From Marinagarivorans cellulosilyticus (GTDB lineage: Bacteria; Pseudomonadota; Gammaproteobacteria; Pseudomonadales; Cellvibrionaceae), in contig NZ_AP023086.1 in assembly GCF_021655555.1 (NCBI RefSeq), positions 5,238,685 to 5,302,684 on the forward strand: a DNA stretch of 64,000 bases, written 5' to 3'. Each line of letters begins with the position of its first letter. Positions within the stretch are counted from its first letter, which is position 1. This document shows, one piece after another, positions 51,923 through 59,678 of the stretch. Under the pieces are notes generated by a model, which saw only the letters and a program-made list of their open reading frames with translations, was not told the DNA's origin and did not search any database. The translations under genes and the position numbers were made by a program.

Positions 51923-53968
51923 ATGGATAACACTATGAATAATAATGACGATGCGAATAACAAGCACGACGCGACTGTTGTGCAGCATAAAGCGCAAAGC
52001 AAAGCATCCGCACCGGAAGAAACGGTTGTTCAAGCTAAACCACCCGCTGAAGAAAAAACAGATCGCCGGCAAACCTTATCCACAGGTAATCGCGATGAAG
52101 CCTTAACGCGCTTTTATGCCGACCTAAAAAGCGGCGAGAATACCGAGGGTTTTAGCCAAGCCAAACAAATTGCCAATGCCGCACTCGCAGAGAACAAAAT
52201 ACTGTTAAACAAGCGCTTTGTTTTAGAGAGTGTTATTGGGGTAGGTGGTATGGGCACCGTCTACCTCGCTAAAGATTTACGCAAAATAGAAGCTAACGAC
52301 TTAAAACCCAATGTGGCGGTGAAAGTTTTAAACGATAACTTCAAAAACCATCCAGATGCATTTGTTACCTTGCAGCGCGAAGCCAGCCGCTCGCATACGC
52401 TTTCGCACCCAAATATTGTTACTGTTCACGATTTTGACCGCGATGGTGATGTTATTTTCATGACGATGGAATTCCTCGAAGGCCAGCCGTTAGACGCGCT
52501 TATTCGGGAGTACCCATCAGGTTTACCGGTAGAGCGCGCAACCACCATTATTCAAGGGTTTTGCGATGCACTTATACACGCCCACAGCAAAGGCATTATT
52601 CACAGTGATTTAAAGCCAGGTAATATCTTTGTTACCGACTCCTCGGCCAAAGTATTGGACTTTGGTATTGCTCGCTCGGTAAGCCAAACAGCCGTAGCGG
52701 GGGATTTTGATGCTGGCTCATTGGGTGCGCTTACACCAGCTTATGCCACCCTAGAAATGTTTGAGGGCAAAGAGCCTCACCCCAGTGATGACGTTTATGC
52801 GACAGCCATCATCGCTTACCAAATACTTACCGGAAAACATCCTTACAATAACCATTCGGCTCAAGAAGCGATTAAAAAGGGGATTAAGCTTGTAAAACCA
52901 GAGGCCATTAATAAATACCAATGGCAAGCGCTTGAATCGGCATTAGCACTTAAACGCAGTGAGCGTACCCCGTCGATAGAGCAATTCCTAGCCACCTTTA
53001 ACCATGTAAAAAAAGTCCCTTATTTTAAGCTATTAAGCGGGGGGCTATTAGTTGCTGTTGCTGCGTTAGGTTACGCTATTTTTAGCGCGCCAGATGAAGT
53101 AGCTCTAGCCATTGATAACACCTACCAAAAAGCCGAAGAATGTGCCCAAGCTGGCGATTTAGACTGCGCAATAGAAAGCAGCCAAGCCGTCTTAGAGCTA
53201 GCACCTAAGCACACTAAAGCCACCCAACTACTTGCGACATCACAAGATAAAAAAATTACCCAGCTAGAAGAAGAAACCGAAGAGGCCATTGCCTACTGTG
53301 CATCGAATATGGATTTGGTATGTTTACAGGATGCCCTTGGGCGGCTAAAAAGCCTAGCGCCCAAAAGCGAGTTAATGCCACGATTACAGCAAAAAATCGA
53401 TGCTGTTAAGATCGATATTGAGCTTAGCCAACGCCTACCCGATGCATACAACTGCTTGGAAGTAGACAACATCAATCCAGAAGATATTCAGTGCGCCCAA
53501 ACAATACTGGATTCGCTACTGAGCCTAGCACCAGAAGATTCAGCCGTTTTAGCACTACAAACAAAGGTAGCCGAACTAGCCACACAACTCAATAACGCCA
53601 GCCTAGCGCGAGATAAAACAATTAACCAAGAACTAGAATCCGCCAAAAAATGCTTAAACGAAAAACGCTATGATTGCGCCATTACCCATAGCCAAGCCGT
53701 ATTGCAGCTTGATAACCAAAACACACAGGCACTGTCGATTCAACAAAAGGCAAATTACGATAAAAAGCAGGCGAGCGATAATCAGCGAAAAGCCGATAAG
53801 CTCATACAAAAAGCTACAACTTGTTTTAACAAGAAAAACTATACCTGTGCTATTGCTAATTCCGAGTCTGCATTGGAGTTTGTACCTAATTACACACCCG
53901 CTAAAAAAATGATTAAAAAATCGAAACAACAGATAGAATCACTTAAAAATAACTTCAAAATTAACTAA
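51923..53968 (+). CDS. Transmembrane Hanks-type Ser/Thr protein kinase with Cys-paired TPR-like repeats
   Basis: A 681-residue membrane kinase. A Gln/Lys-rich N-terminus carries two TVVQ motifs. The kinase domain runs ~98-360: GVGGMGTVY loop (106-114), Lys134 in VAVKVL, HSDLKPGN (227-234, catalytic Asp229; Ser in place of the HRD Arg) and DFGIA (247-251). One membrane helix (~370-388) leads to a ~290-residue exported part with repeats of helix pairs: residues 407-430, 459-480, 511-536, 577-600 and 634-657 each hold two Cys, spaced by seven residues in four of the five. These look like TPR motifs stapled by disulfides. It probably senses an envelope signal and phosphorylates cytoplasmic targets. 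The start is either ATG 51923 or 51935. Confidence 0.92.
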   Translation: MDNTMNNNDDANNKHDATVVQHKAQSKASAPEETVVQAKPPAEEKTDRRQTLSTGNRDEALTRFYADLKSGENTEGFSQAKQIANAALAENKILLNKRFVLESVIGVGGMGTVYLAKDLRKIEANDLKPNVAVKVLNDNFKNHPDAFVTLQREASRSHTLSHPNIVTVHDFDRDGDVIFMTMEFLEGQPLDALIREYPSGLPVERATTIIQGFCDALIHAHSKGIIHSDLKPGNIFVTDSSAKVLDFGIARSVSQTAVAGDFDAGSLGALTPAYATLEMFEGKEPHPSDDVYATAIIAYQILTGKHPYNNHSAQEAIKKGIKLVKPEAINKYQWQALESALALKRSERTPSIEQFLATFNHVKKVPYFKLLSGGLLVAVAALGYAIFSAPDEVALAIDNTYQKAEECAQAGDLDCAIESSQAVLELAPKHTKATQLLATSQDKKITQLEEETEEAIAYCASNMDLVCLQDALGRLKSLAPKSELMPRLQQKIDAVKIDIELSQRLPDAYNCLEVDNINPEDIQCAQTILDSLLSLAPEDSAVLALQTKVAELATQLNNASLARDKTINQELESAKKCLNEKRYDCAITHSQAVLQLDNQNTQALSIQQKANYDKKQASDNQRKADKLIQKATTCFNKKNYTCAIANSESALEFVPNYTPAKKMIKKSKQQIESLKNNFKIN

Positions 53969-53979
53969 AAGGATATTTT

Positions 53980-54669
53980 ATGTTTAACCGTAAAATTAAA
54001 ATTATTATCGCAGCAGGGCTTTCTTTTACATTGCTTAGCGGCTTTGGTTTAAAAGATATTACAAAAGAGTTGGGCCCAGATACCGATAAGTGCGAGAAGT
54101 CCTCGAATAAAAGTAAATGTAAAAATGAGGAGTACTTAAAATCGGCGGCTAAAATTGCTGCCGTTACTGTTGCTGCCAAACTCATTTACGAAATGGTTAT
54201 TGACTATAAGACCGAGCAGGTCACCAATGATAAAACGGTCACTAGAGAATATAAAAAGCAGCATGGCGATTTACCCGAAAAAACAGAAGTATTGGCATAT
54301 GACGCCAAACTTAACCCCAACAGCATTGTAGAAGTTGGCAAGCCAATTAATATCGATACCTCGGTCAAAGTAGTGGTAGGTAAAAAATCTAAGAAGGTAT
54401 TAATAGAGGAAAAGCTAGAAATTTTTGATAACGAAAAGACAGATCAAGTGATTAACTCTTTAACTAAAAAAGTTAGCAATGGCAAGGGCGGCGCCTACGA
54501 AAACACTTTTAGCTTCACCTTACCCGAAGGTATGCCCCAGGGCGTCTACCCAATAAAGACCTCAGTGATTTTAGATGGTAAAGCATTTGAGCACGCCAAT
54601 AGTGATATGCAAGTTGTAATGGAAGTATTACACGACGGTAGCTATCAAATTGCCTACAACGCTAAATAA
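53980..54669 (+). CDS. Hypothetical exported protein, 229 aa
   Basis: The N-terminal signal MFNRKIKIIIAAGLSFTLLSGFG is followed by a Lys/Cys-rich segment (DKCEKSSNKSKCKNEE), a hydrophobic helix (SAAKIAAVTVAAKLIYEMVIDYK), and a C-terminal half of beta-strand character (VEVGKPINIDTSVKVVVGKKSKKVLIEEKLEIFDNE, TLPEGMPQGVYPIKTSVILDGK) that reads like an immunoglobulin-type extracytoplasmic domain. No family recognised. It starts 11 bp after the kinase stop with an AAAGGA site, so the two are almost certainly co-transcribed and the protein may be the kinase's envelope partner. Confidence 0.8.
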   Translation: MFNRKIKIIIAAGLSFTLLSGFGLKDITKELGPDTDKCEKSSNKSKCKNEEYLKSAAKIAAVTVAAKLIYEMVIDYKTEQVTNDKTVTREYKKQHGDLPEKTEVLAYDAKLNPNSIVEVGKPINIDTSVKVVVGKKSKKVLIEEKLEIFDNEKTDQVINSLTKKVSNGKGGAYENTFSFTLPEGMPQGVYPIKTSVILDGKAFEHANSDMQVVMEVLHDGSYQIAYNAK

Positions 54670-54772
54670 CCGCTTTTGTATGGTTAACGGGGTTTACCTC
54701 GTTATCTACAGCAGGTGGCTTAGGTTACTGAGCCCGAGTACCCTCTTCATATAACACTTAGAGCGTAAAAAA

Positions 54773-55120
54773 ATGGACATTGACCAAGAACACGAAAAAA
54801 AACTGAGGAAAGCCAAAGATACGAGCCAGCTCGTTTACATACTTCAAGCTGTATCCTTTGTTATTGGTTTTACTTTTATTGCCGCAGTTGTTATCAACTA
54901 CATTAAGCGCGATGAGCTAGAAAACACCTGGCTTGAATCCCATAACCGCTGGCAAATGCGTACCTTCTGGTTTTCGCTGTTATGGTCGGTTATTGGGTTT
55001 ATCACCCTGATCGTGTTTATTGGCTGGTTTATTTTGGTCGCTAACGCTATTTGGGTTATTTACCGAATCGTAAGAGGCTGGATAAATCTAAGTGAAGATA
55101 AAGAGATGTACCAGAAGTAG
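54773..55120 (+). CDS. Small membrane protein (DUF4870/COG3671-like)
   Basis: A 115-residue inner-membrane protein with three hydrophobic segments. The pattern QLVYILQAVSFVIGFTFIAAVVINYIKRDELENTWLESHNRWQMRTFWFSLLW is typical of the small COG3671/DUF4870 membrane proteins of unknown role. It lies about 100 bp after the exported protein and on the same strand, so it may belong to the kinase group. It ends at a bidirectional terminator facing parB. Confidence 0.85.
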   Translation: MDIDQEHEKKLRKAKDTSQLVYILQAVSFVIGFTFIAAVVINYIKRDELENTWLESHNRWQMRTFWFSLLWSVIGFITLIVFIGWFILVANAIWVIYRIVRGWINLSEDKEMYQK

Positions 55121-55132
55121 ACAGACCTAAGC

Positions 55133-55164
55133 CAGAAATAAAAAAAGCGCTTTTTTTATTTCTG
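55133..55164. terminator. Bidirectional terminator between the DUF4870-like gene and parB
   Basis: A perfect 32-bp palindrome (16-bp arms, CAGAAATAAAAAAAGC and its complement) centred between two convergent genes, with A- and T-tracts that supply a U-run on both strands. Confidence 0.85.
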
Positions 55165-55175
55165 ACTAACAGGTG

Positions 55176-56099
55176 TTAGGCTTGGTATTTAAGGTGGGCC
55201 AATATGCCATCTAGTTCATCTAAGCTTTTATAGTTAAACACCAACTTACCTTTGCCTTTGGCGCCATGCTGTACTTTCACAGGTACACCCACATGCTCAG
55301 AAAGACCTTCTTCTAGCTTTTCTATGTCGCCACTGGCGCTAGAAACCGCTTTAGGTTCTTCTTTGGCTTCTTGTTGTGTTTTGCGTACCAGTGCTTCAGC
55401 CTGCCTTACAGATAAGCTACGAGCAATAATTTGGCGAGCAATACTGCGCTGTTGGTTTGATGGCAAGCTGAGTAAGCAACGGGCGTGGCCCATCTCCAAA
55501 TCGCCATGCTCTAACAGCATGCGCACTTCATCAGTTAAGTTTAAAAGCCGTAGCAAGTTAGTTACACCTGTACGCGATTTGCCTACGGCATCGGCCACTT
55601 CTTGGTGGGTTAACTCAAATTCATCTTGTAAGCGCTTGAGGGAAATAGCCTCTTCGATGGGGTTTAAGTCTTCGCGCTGAATGTTTTCGATTAACGCCAT
55701 CGCAATGGCAGCTTCATCGTTTACATCGCGGATAACGGCTGGAATGGTATCTATGCCGGCCAACTGGGTAGCGCGCCAACGACGCTCACCGGCAATAATC
55801 TCGTACTTATCTTCACCAATTGGACGCACCACAATAGGTTGCATCACCCCTTGCGCTTTGATCGATTCTGCAAGCTCTTGCAAGGCTTCTTGGTGCATAT
55901 CGCGGCGCGGTTGGTACTTACCGCGCTGCATAAATTCTACCGGCAGGTTTAATAACCGACCATCTTTTGGCCCAGGCTCTGCAACCGGCATATCTGCTGC
56001 ATTTAAGGGCTCAGCTTTGCCGGCCGGTTTATCTGTCGCTTGCTTGGAGGCACTTCCTAGTAGGGCGTCTAACCCTCTGCCCAAACCTTTGCGTTTCAT
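55176..56099 (-). CDS. parB: Chromosome partitioning protein ParB
   Basis: A 307-residue DNA-binding CTPase that loads at parS and spreads. Start MKRKGLGRGLDALLG (ATG 56099) is the conserved N-terminus; an in-frame TTG at 56111 is less likely. The CTP-binding/nuclease-like domain has GERRWRATQLAGIDTIPAVIRD and ENIQREDLNPIEEA, the HTH reads ELTHQEVADAVGKSRTGVTNLLRLLNL, and a C-terminal dimerisation part ends SLDELDGILAHLKYQA. Last gene of the mnmG-rsmG-parA-parB group. Confidence 0.97.
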   Translation of the reverse strand: MKRKGLGRGLDALLGSASKQATDKPAGKAEPLNAADMPVAEPGPKDGRLLNLPVEFMQRGKYQPRRDMHQEALQELAESIKAQGVMQPIVVRPIGEDKYEIIAGERRWRATQLAGIDTIPAVIRDVNDEAAIAMALIENIQREDLNPIEEAISLKRLQDEFELTHQEVADAVGKSRTGVTNLLRLLNLTDEVRMLLEHGDLEMGHARCLLSLPSNQQRSIARQIIARSLSVRQAEALVRKTQQEAKEEPKAVSSASGDIEKLEEGLSEHVGVPVKVQHGAKGKGKLVFNYKSLDELDGILAHLKYQA

Positions 56100-56180
56100 G
56101 GCGGTATCCAATCAAAATTCTGTTTAAAGGCATTATGCCGTTTTACCTAGCGTCTTAGCCCCTGTAACACAGCAAGAGCT

Positions 56181-56996
56181 TTATTCGGGCGCTACCGCTG
56201 GTTTTTTCTGGCTCTTCTTATTGTAGCGCTCGGGCTCACAACGTTTAATCAACTCCCCTGCTAGCGCTAAATAGGCCAATGCTCCCTTAGAGGCTTTGTC
56301 GTACGCTAAAATAGGCACGCCAAAACTTGGGGCTTCAGCCAAACGCACATTGCGCGGGATGCAAGTATGGTAAAGCTGCAACGGGAAATGTTGCGTTAAC
56401 TGGGCAGATACTTCGCCCGTAAGGCTCATACGCGGGTCGTACATTGTGCGTAAAATACCTTCAATTTTTAACCGCGGATTCAGCGCAGATTGCACGGTAT
56501 CGATCGTTTCTTTCAACGACGATAAGCCTTCTAACGCATAGTATTCGCACTGCATGGGAATAATCACACCATCACACGCGGTTAACGCATTGACCGTTAG
56601 CATATTCAACGAAGGCGGGCAGTCAATCAAGATGTAATCAAAAGTATCCGCCACTGTGCTAATGGCCTCTTCTAACCGGCGCTCGCGGTTATCCACATCT
56701 AACAACTGTACTTCGGCAGCTGTTAAGTCGCTATTAGCCGCTAGCACCGAAAATTGCCCCTCAGGGGAGTAGACAATTGCTTCAGCCATAGAGACATCGC
56801 CGGCTAGTACATCGTAAACCGTATGCTGCTGAAGATTTTTATCCACACCAGCCCCCATAGTCGCATTGCCTTGTGGGTCGATATCAATCATGAGTACTCG
56901 GCGTTTAGTCGCTGCCAATGAAGCGGCCAAATTGACGGATGTTGTCGTTTTTCCTACGCCGCCTTTTTGGTTGGTAATGGCAAAAACTTTGGCCAC
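56181..56996 (-). CDS. parA: Chromosome partitioning ATPase ParA (Soj)
   Basis: A 271-residue deviant Walker-type ATPase: FAITNQKGGVGKTTTSVNLAASLAA (deviant Walker A with signature Lys), Walker A' LMIDIDPQGNATMGAG and Walker B YILIDCPPSLNML. It forms the ATP-dependent DNA-bound gradient that moves ParB-parS complexes. About 12 bp after rsmG, so in the same transcript. Confidence 0.98.
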   Translation of the reverse strand: MAKVFAITNQKGGVGKTTTSVNLAASLAATKRRVLMIDIDPQGNATMGAGVDKNLQQHTVYDVLAGDVSMAEAIVYSPEGQFSVLAANSDLTAAEVQLLDVDNRERRLEEAISTVADTFDYILIDCPPSLNMLTVNALTACDGVIIPMQCEYYALEGLSSLKETIDTVQSALNPRLKIEGILRTMYDPRMSLTGEVSAQLTQHFPLQLYHTCIPRNVRLAEAPSFGVPILAYDKASKGALAYLALAGELIKRCEPERYNKKSQKKPAVAPE

Positions 56997-57007
56997 AGCA
57001 ATCTCTC

Positions 57008-57679
57008 TTACGGTTGTGTATCAGTTGAAGGGTTAGTACGCGGTTGCAGCTGGATAAGGCAGCGCTCGGCATCAAGGCCAGGTACTGTTAGTGGCTGAAA
57101 ACCCGCGACAATATAGTGTTTTTCAATTTGGCTCAACTCGTCCACAGGGTTTTGCCCCTTCATTGCCCAAAAGGCTCCATTGTCCGCTAATAAATGGCCA
57201 CTGCAACTGACAAAATCGGTTATTGATGCAAAAGCGCGACTAATAATCACATCAAACTTATCCACAGGGGCGAATTTTTCTACCCGCAGGTTTTGCACCG
57301 TCACATTTTTAAGGCCTAGCTCATTAACTACTTGAAATAAAAAGCGGATTTTTTTACCTGCGCTATCTAATAAGGTGAACTGCGTTTCGGGAAACAATAT
57401 GGCTAACGGAATACCCGGTAGGCCGCCACCAGTGCCTACATCCAGCACGTTTTCCCCTTTAAAATGAGGGGCGACCACAAGGCTATCGAGAAGATGCAGC
57501 GTTACCATTGCTTTGGGGTCGCGAATGGCCGATAAGTTATACGCTTTGTTCCACTTAATAAACATGGCTAAATAGCGCATTAGCAGATTTTTTTGCGTAT
57601 CTGTAATGCTTAAGCCTATATCGGATAAGCCATTAAGCAGTAGCGAGTGCTCACCAGCTAAACTTTCTTGCCACTCCAT
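57008..57679 (-). CDS. rsmG: 16S rRNA (guanine-N7)-methyltransferase G
   Basis: About 223 residues. It methylates G527 of 16S rRNA with SAM. The SAM-binding signature VLDVGTGGGLPGIPLAILFP and the later VISRAFASITDF motif are clear. I start at ATG 57679, one base after the mnmG stop, not the in-frame upstream ATG at 57730 inside mnmG; the shorter form has the normal family length and start. Confidence 0.96.
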   Translation of the reverse strand: MEWQESLAGEHSLLLNGLSDIGLSITDTQKNLLMRYLAMFIKWNKAYNLSAIRDPKAMVTLHLLDSLVVAPHFKGENVLDVGTGGGLPGIPLAILFPETQFTLLDSAGKKIRFLFQVVNELGLKNVTVQNLRVEKFAPVDKFDVIISRAFASITDFVSCSGHLLADNGAFWAMKGQNPVDELSQIEKHYIVAGFQPLTVPGLDAERCLIQLQPRTNPSTDTQP

Positions 57680-57680
57680 G

Positions 57681-59588
57681 CTATTTACCAGCCGCCGCAG
57701 CGGCAACTTGTTGCTTGCGCAGGTAGCCACGCTTTTTTAAGGTTATTAATAACAACGATACAGCAGCAGGCGTAACGCCTTGTATGCGCGTTGCACGGGC
57801 AATGGTATCTGGCTTGGCTTCTATCAATTTCTGTTTAACTTCATTCGATAAACCCTCGATATTTGAGTAATCAAAGTCGTTCGGAATCAGCGTTTCGGCA
57901 TTCGCGCGTAACTTAGCCACCTCGTCTTGCTGGCGGTCGATATAGCCCGCGTATTTGGCTAGGATTTCTACCTGCTCGGCGACTTGCCCGTTATCCACAG
58001 CCTCGCCTTTTAAACTGGCAATATCAGCATACGTTAGCTCTGGACGTTTTAATAAATCGAGCAAGCTGTACTCGCGATTTAACGGTGCTTTGATTTTAGG
58101 CGCCAATATAGCCGCTTCTGGGCTGTTAGCTTGAATAAAGGTGGTTTTCATGCGCTGATGCTCAGACGCTACTAGCTCGCGTTTTTCACAAAATACACGC
58201 CAGCGCTCATCATCCACCAAGCCTAGCTCGCGGCCTTTTTCTGTTAAACGGATATCCGCATTATCTTCGCGCAATAGCAGGCGATATTCCGCGCGGCTGG
58301 TAAACATGCGGTAGGGCTCTTTTGTGCCCATAGTGATAAGGTCATCAACCAATACACCAATATAAGCTTGATCCCGCTCGGGGCACCAACTGTCTTGTTC
58401 TTTGGCTCTAAGCGCGGCATTTGTGCCAGCGAGCAAACCCTGTGCACCGGCTTCTTCATACCCCGTTGTACCATTGATTTGACCCGCAAAGAACAACCCC
58501 TTAATGGCCTTGGTTTCAAAACTGTACTTTAAGTCTTGTGGGTTAAAAAAGTCGTATTCGATAGCATAACCAGGGCGCGTAATATGAGCGTTTTCAAAAC
58601 CTTTAATCGAGCGCACAAGGTCCATCTGGACATCAAACGGCAAGCTTGTAGATATACCGTTGGGGTATAGCTCGTGGGTATTTAGCCCTTCTGGCTCAAT
58701 AAAAATTTGGTGACTGTCTTTGTCGGCAAAGCGATGGACTTTATCTTCAATAGAAGGGCAGTAGCGCGGCCCTACGCCTTCAATCACACCGGTATACATC
58801 GGCGAGCGATCTAGGCCGCCCATTATAATATCGTGTGTTTTTTGGTTCGTGTGGGTAATCCAGCAGCATACTTGTTCGGGGTGATCTTCGACCTTACCAA
58901 GATAACTCATTACCGGTAGCGGGTTTTCACCCCATTGCTCTTCCAACGAACTAAAATCAACGCTTTTAGCGTCGATACGCGGTGGAGTGCCTGTTTTTAA
59001 ACGCTCCACATTCAATGGAAGCTCTCGCAAGCGATCGGCTAACGCAATACTCGGTGGGTCACCGGCGCGGCCACCAGAATGATTTTCCAAGCCTATATGG
59101 ATTTTCCCCCCCAGAAAAGTGCCCGCTGTTAAAACAACCGAGGGCGCCATAAACTTAACGCCCATTTGGGTAATAACACCCTGAACAGTTTCACCTTCAA
59201 CAATCAAATCGTCGGCTGCTTGCTGGAAGATATCGAGATTGGGTTGGTTTTCAAGAATAGTTCGAATGGCCGCTTTATAAAGGGCACGATCAGCTTGAGC
59301 GCGGGTTGCACGAACAGCAGGGCCTTTACGGCTATTGAGCACGCGGAATTGTATACCGCCCTTGTCTGTTGCCAGCGCCATTGCGCCACCAAGCGCATCA
59401 ACTTCCTTTACTAAGTGGCTTTTGCCGATCCCACCAATAGCAGGGTTACAGCTCATTTGCCCTAGGGTTTCGATATTGTGAGTTAGCAGTAAGGTAGAAC
59501 ACCCCATGCGCGCCGCTGCCAAACAAGCCTCGGTACCCGCATGGCCACCACCAATCACAATCACATCATATTTTTTAGGGTAAATCAT
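57681..59588 (-). CDS. mnmG: tRNA uridine 5-carboxymethylaminomethyl modification enzyme
   Basis: A 635-residue FAD/NADH enzyme that with MnmE modifies U34 of several tRNAs. The FAD-binding start DVIVIGGGHAGTEACLAAARMG, the GTFLGGKIHIG segment and the C-terminal ATRIQGVTPAAVSLLLITLKKRGYL are family hallmarks. Length fits (E. coli 629). First gene of the group with rsmG, parA and parB. mnmE, its usual partner gene further upstream in many gammaproteobacteria, is not in the window. Confidence 0.98.
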   Translation of the reverse strand: MIYPKKYDVIVIGGGHAGTEACLAAARMGCSTLLLTHNIETLGQMSCNPAIGGIGKSHLVKEVDALGGAMALATDKGGIQFRVLNSRKGPAVRATRAQADRALYKAAIRTILENQPNLDIFQQAADDLIVEGETVQGVITQMGVKFMAPSVVLTAGTFLGGKIHIGLENHSGGRAGDPPSIALADRLRELPLNVERLKTGTPPRIDAKSVDFSSLEEQWGENPLPVMSYLGKVEDHPEQVCCWITHTNQKTHDIIMGGLDRSPMYTGVIEGVGPRYCPSIEDKVHRFADKDSHQIFIEPEGLNTHELYPNGISTSLPFDVQMDLVRSIKGFENAHITRPGYAIEYDFFNPQDLKYSFETKAIKGLFFAGQINGTTGYEEAGAQGLLAGTNAALRAKEQDSWCPERDQAYIGVLVDDLITMGTKEPYRMFTSRAEYRLLLREDNADIRLTEKGRELGLVDDERWRVFCEKRELVASEHQRMKTTFIQANSPEAAILAPKIKAPLNREYSLLDLLKRPELTYADIASLKGEAVDNGQVAEQVEILAKYAGYIDRQQDEVAKLRANAETLIPNDFDYSNIEGLSNEVKQKLIEAKPDTIARATRIQGVTPAAVSLLLITLKKRGYLRKQQVAAAAAGK

Positions 59589-59594
59589 GGCAAA

Positions 59595-59648
59595 CAGCCC
59601 ACTGGAAAAATGGGCTGGGATTATAAACTAAAAGTAGGGTGTTTAAAA
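59595..59648 (-). promoter_or_regulatory. Probable promoter of the mnmG operon, with overlapping inverted repeat
   Basis: On the minus strand a perfect TATAAT (59620-59625) lies about 30 bp before the mnmG ATG; the -35 position (59643-59648, TTTTAA) is weak. A 7-bp inverted repeat, CAGCCCA/TGGGCTG (59595-59601 and 59611-59617), overlaps the expected transcription start and could be an operator. Confidence 0.45.
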
Positions 59649-59678
59649 TTTGTACGCTGGAATTTGCTTCAATGCTTT

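Noticed and set aside
54684..54703. Short hairpin after the 53980-54669 gene as a terminator
   Set aside because: It has an eight-base stem with one weak pair and no T-run, and the next gene is on the same strand.
55176..59588. parS site expected near parAB
   Set aside because: Reading the window for the TGTTTCACGTGAAACA-type palindrome gave only isolated CACGTG cores inside genes, none with matching flanks, so I report no parS site.
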